NCBI RefSeq assembly: GCF_009908165.1
Contig: NZ_JAAAUC010000005.1
Location: forward strand, 124,001-188,000
DNA: 64,000 bases
Direction of reading: 5' to 3'
Source of the DNA: Frigidibacter albus
GTDB taxonomy: Bacteria > Pseudomonadota > Alphaproteobacteria > Rhodobacterales > Rhodobacteraceae
The stretch's first letter is position 1. Every line of letters starts with the position of its first letter. The translations under genes were made by a program, and so were the position numbers. The notes under the pieces were generated by a model. The model saw nothing but the letters and a program-made list of their open reading frames with translations, did no database searches and was not told the origin of the DNA. This document shows, in pieces, positions 62,582-64,000 of the stretch.

Positions 62582-63178
62582 CTACCCCCGCACCTCCGCC
62601 AGATGTGCCCAGACCGGCTGGTCCGGCACATGCAGACGCAGGCGGTCCCCCAGCCGGAACACCCCCTCCCGTTCAACCCAAGCCGTGATCCCGCGCTTGC
62701 CCTTGGCAGCCGGCTTGAACAGTTTTCCCGCCCCCGGACGCGCCGCCTCGATCACCTTGGCGGGCAGCGTGCAGGGGCGGTTCTCGATGTCGACCACCAG
62801 CGTCGCGCCGCTGCCCGCCTGCAGGCGTGACGAGGGCGGAACATGGCTGAAATCGGGGATCCCGTTCACCACCATGCTGGCGCCCAGCCAGGCCGGATCG
62901 AGGCTGTCCAGCCCCATCGCAGCGGCGATACTGTCCAGATCTTCCTGCGCGAGGATCGAGAATTGCCGCGTGTTGCGAATCTCGGTGTTGCGCGGATATT
63001 GCGCCGTCACGCGAGAGCACGAGGGGCGCGTCAGCCCCGCATGCTCCTCTCCCGCAACGCCGGCAAAGCTGGCGTGAAGCTCGGGCAGGGGCGTCGCGGC
63101 AAGGGTGGTGGCGCGGTCATCGACCCGGCCCAGCCAGACGATTTCGCCCCAGAAGTCACTCGGTTTCAGCACCGGCAT
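62582..63178 (-). CDS. MOSC-domain protein
   Basis: A 198-residue protein with a MOSC (MoCo sulfurase C-terminal) fold. Visible features are the GEEHAGLTRPSCSRVTAQYPRNTEIRNTRQFSILAQEDL region with the conserved single Cys (SCS), MGLDSLDPAWLGASMVVNGI and GATLVVDIENRPCTLPAKVIE. MOSC proteins carry sulfur or molybdenum cofactor reactions. GGAGG lies five bases before the chosen ATG; a longer frame from 63298 overlaps the tam gene and is not supported. It follows tam by 13 bp. Confidence 0.82.
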   Translation of the reverse strand: MPVLKPSDFWGEIVWLGRVDDRATTLAATPLPELHASFAGVAGEEHAGLTRPSCSRVTAQYPRNTEIRNTRQFSILAQEDLDSIAAAMGLDSLDPAWLGASMVVNGIPDFSHVPPSSRLQAGSGATLVVDIENRPCTLPAKVIEAARPGAGKLFKPAAKGKRGITAWVEREGVFRLGDRLRLHVPDQPVWAHLAEVRG

Positions 63179-63191
63179 GGCAGCCTCCGGG

Positions 63192-63986
63192 TCAGAACGG
63201 ATGCGCAGGCATCTGCAGCACGATGAACGCGCGGCGGAACGGGAACAGGACGCTTCCGTCATCCTCCGCCGGGTAGGCGGCGGACAGCGCCTCATCATAG
63301 CGCGCGACGAAGGCTTCGGTCTCGGCCGGGGTCAGTTTGTCGAGGAACGGGCGCATCGCCGTGGCTTCGGTAAAGCGCCGCACCGGGTGGCCGGTGCCGC
63401 CGGGCACAAGCCGCTGGATGTAGTCGGTCTCCCACACGTTCAGCTGCCCAAGCGGGGCAAGCAGACGGTGATAGTCCAACGGGGCGCGGACCGGCGGGTG
63501 CCAGTCGACGAAATCGAAACGGTCCGGGAACATGTCGGCGGCGAACTCGCGCAGGAATCGGTGCGAGGGCGCGTTGAACTGGCGCGGCATCTGCACCGCC
63601 AGGGTGCCGCCGGGGGCGAGCAGGCCCGCCAGCCGAGGCAGCAGCTCATCGTGGTTCCCCAGCCATTGCAGCGCAGCGTTGGAGAAGATCAGCGCCGGCG
63701 GCGTTGCCGGCTCCCACACCGCGGCATCCTCGGCAAGGCAGCGGCGGTAGGCGCCCGTTGCCGCAGCCTCGGCCAGCATCGCAGGCGACTGGTCGATGCC
63801 GATCAGCCGGCGGCCCGGGAACAGCGCCGCCAGCGCTGGCCCCACGGCGCCGTTGCCACATCCAAGGTCGATCACATCGCCTTCGGGCAGATCATGGACC
63901 TGCGCCAGCAGATCCAGCGCCGGCCGCAACCGAAGGCCCCGAAACCGGGCATAGGTCTCGGGGCTCCAATCCTTGCCAGCGGCCAT
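63192..63986 (-). CDS. tam: Trans-aconitate 2-methyltransferase
   Basis: A 264-residue SAM-dependent methyltransferase that esterifies trans-aconitate, an inhibitor of the TCA cycle formed from cis-aconitate. Motif I is VIDLGCGNGAVGPAL, with IGIDQSPAML as the acidic loop. DWSPETYARFRGLRLRPALDLLAQV at the start and the later SNAALQWLGNHDELLPRLAGLLAPGG and VQMPRQFNAPSH are typical of Tam. The start lies 14 bases from the window edge, so its upstream region is mostly unseen. Confidence 0.92.
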   Translation of the reverse strand: MAAGKDWSPETYARFRGLRLRPALDLLAQVHDLPEGDVIDLGCGNGAVGPALAALFPGRRLIGIDQSPAMLAEAAATGAYRRCLAEDAAVWEPATPPALIFSNAALQWLGNHDELLPRLAGLLAPGGTLAVQMPRQFNAPSHRFLREFAADMFPDRFDFVDWHPPVRAPLDYHRLLAPLGQLNVWETDYIQRLVPGGTGHPVRRFTEATAMRPFLDKLTPAETEAFVARYDEALSAAYPAEDDGSVLFPFRRAFIVLQMPAHPF

Positions 63987-64000
63987 CGTCAGGCCGTCGG

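Overview
The window is high-GC, densely packed chromosomal DNA of an alphaproteobacterium. It is almost certainly a member of the Rhodobacterales (Rhodobacter/Paracoccus-like). The evidence is the ctaC-ctaB-orf-ctaG-ctaE-surf1 cytochrome oxidase order, the lysC-ptsP pair, the Tad pilus locus layout, and the NnrU, DUF1178, DUF2478 and CopG-type proteins typical of that order. No photosynthesis genes, rRNA, tRNA, CRISPR array, prophage or intact insertion sequence was seen. The genus cannot be fixed from the sequence alone.

Layout. 0-5.7 kb: the cut-off start of a TadG-like pilus protein, a repeat-rich autotransporter, a PHB-depolymerase-type esterase with a ribbon-helix-helix regulator, a DUF2478 protein and NnrU. 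5.8-17 kb: housekeeping and accessory genes (Kdo transferase waaA, Nudix, DUF1178, SDR, an atypical pyruvate kinase, aspartokinase lysC, nitrogen-PTS enzyme ptsP, a frameshifted PfpI gene, EcsC, an acetyltransferase, a flavin reductase, an EamA transporter). 18-25.6 kb: adenine salvage (mtnP, apt), an FAD-linked dehydrogenase, an MBL-fold protein, then a minus-strand run ending thrC - M16 peptidase - RimJ-like. 25.6-30 kb: the aa3 oxidase biogenesis operon, divergent from tldD, with an FNR-type box between them. 30-38.6 kb: tldD, dprA, topA, the two subunits of a 3-oxoacid CoA-transferase, a small acetyltransferase and a lytic transglycosylase.

38.7-51 kb is the most distinctive part: a full Tad/Flp pilus locus. 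Four tandem ~450-bp pilin cassettes (three encode identical proteins) and a fifth divergent pilin precede cpaB, rcpA, an OmpA-type lipoprotein, tadZ, tadA, tadB, tadC, tadD, a second TPR lipoprotein and the prepilin peptidase tadV. After it come a polytopic membrane protein, an AAA+ ATPase and a sulfotransferase-like protein. 54.7-58.7 kb: the Lhr-type helicase and PdeM phosphoesterase of the ligase-associated repair set (without the ligase and exonuclease) and a membrane-bound LytTR regulator. 58.8-64 kb: a PaaI thioesterase, folD - chorismate mutase - fhs (one-carbon metabolism), a 26-residue membrane miniprotein, a MOSC protein and trans-aconitate methyltransferase.

Beyond the genes, the main sequence-level observations are a ~166-bp dispersed repeat present twice in opposite orientation (after mtnP and after tldD), a possible 119-bp element with 14-bp perfect terminal inverted repeats next to the DUF2478 gene, a CtrA-like box in front of only the first pilin cassette, and the FNR-type box between ctaC and tldD. 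None of these was tested by a database search; all are read directly from the sequence.
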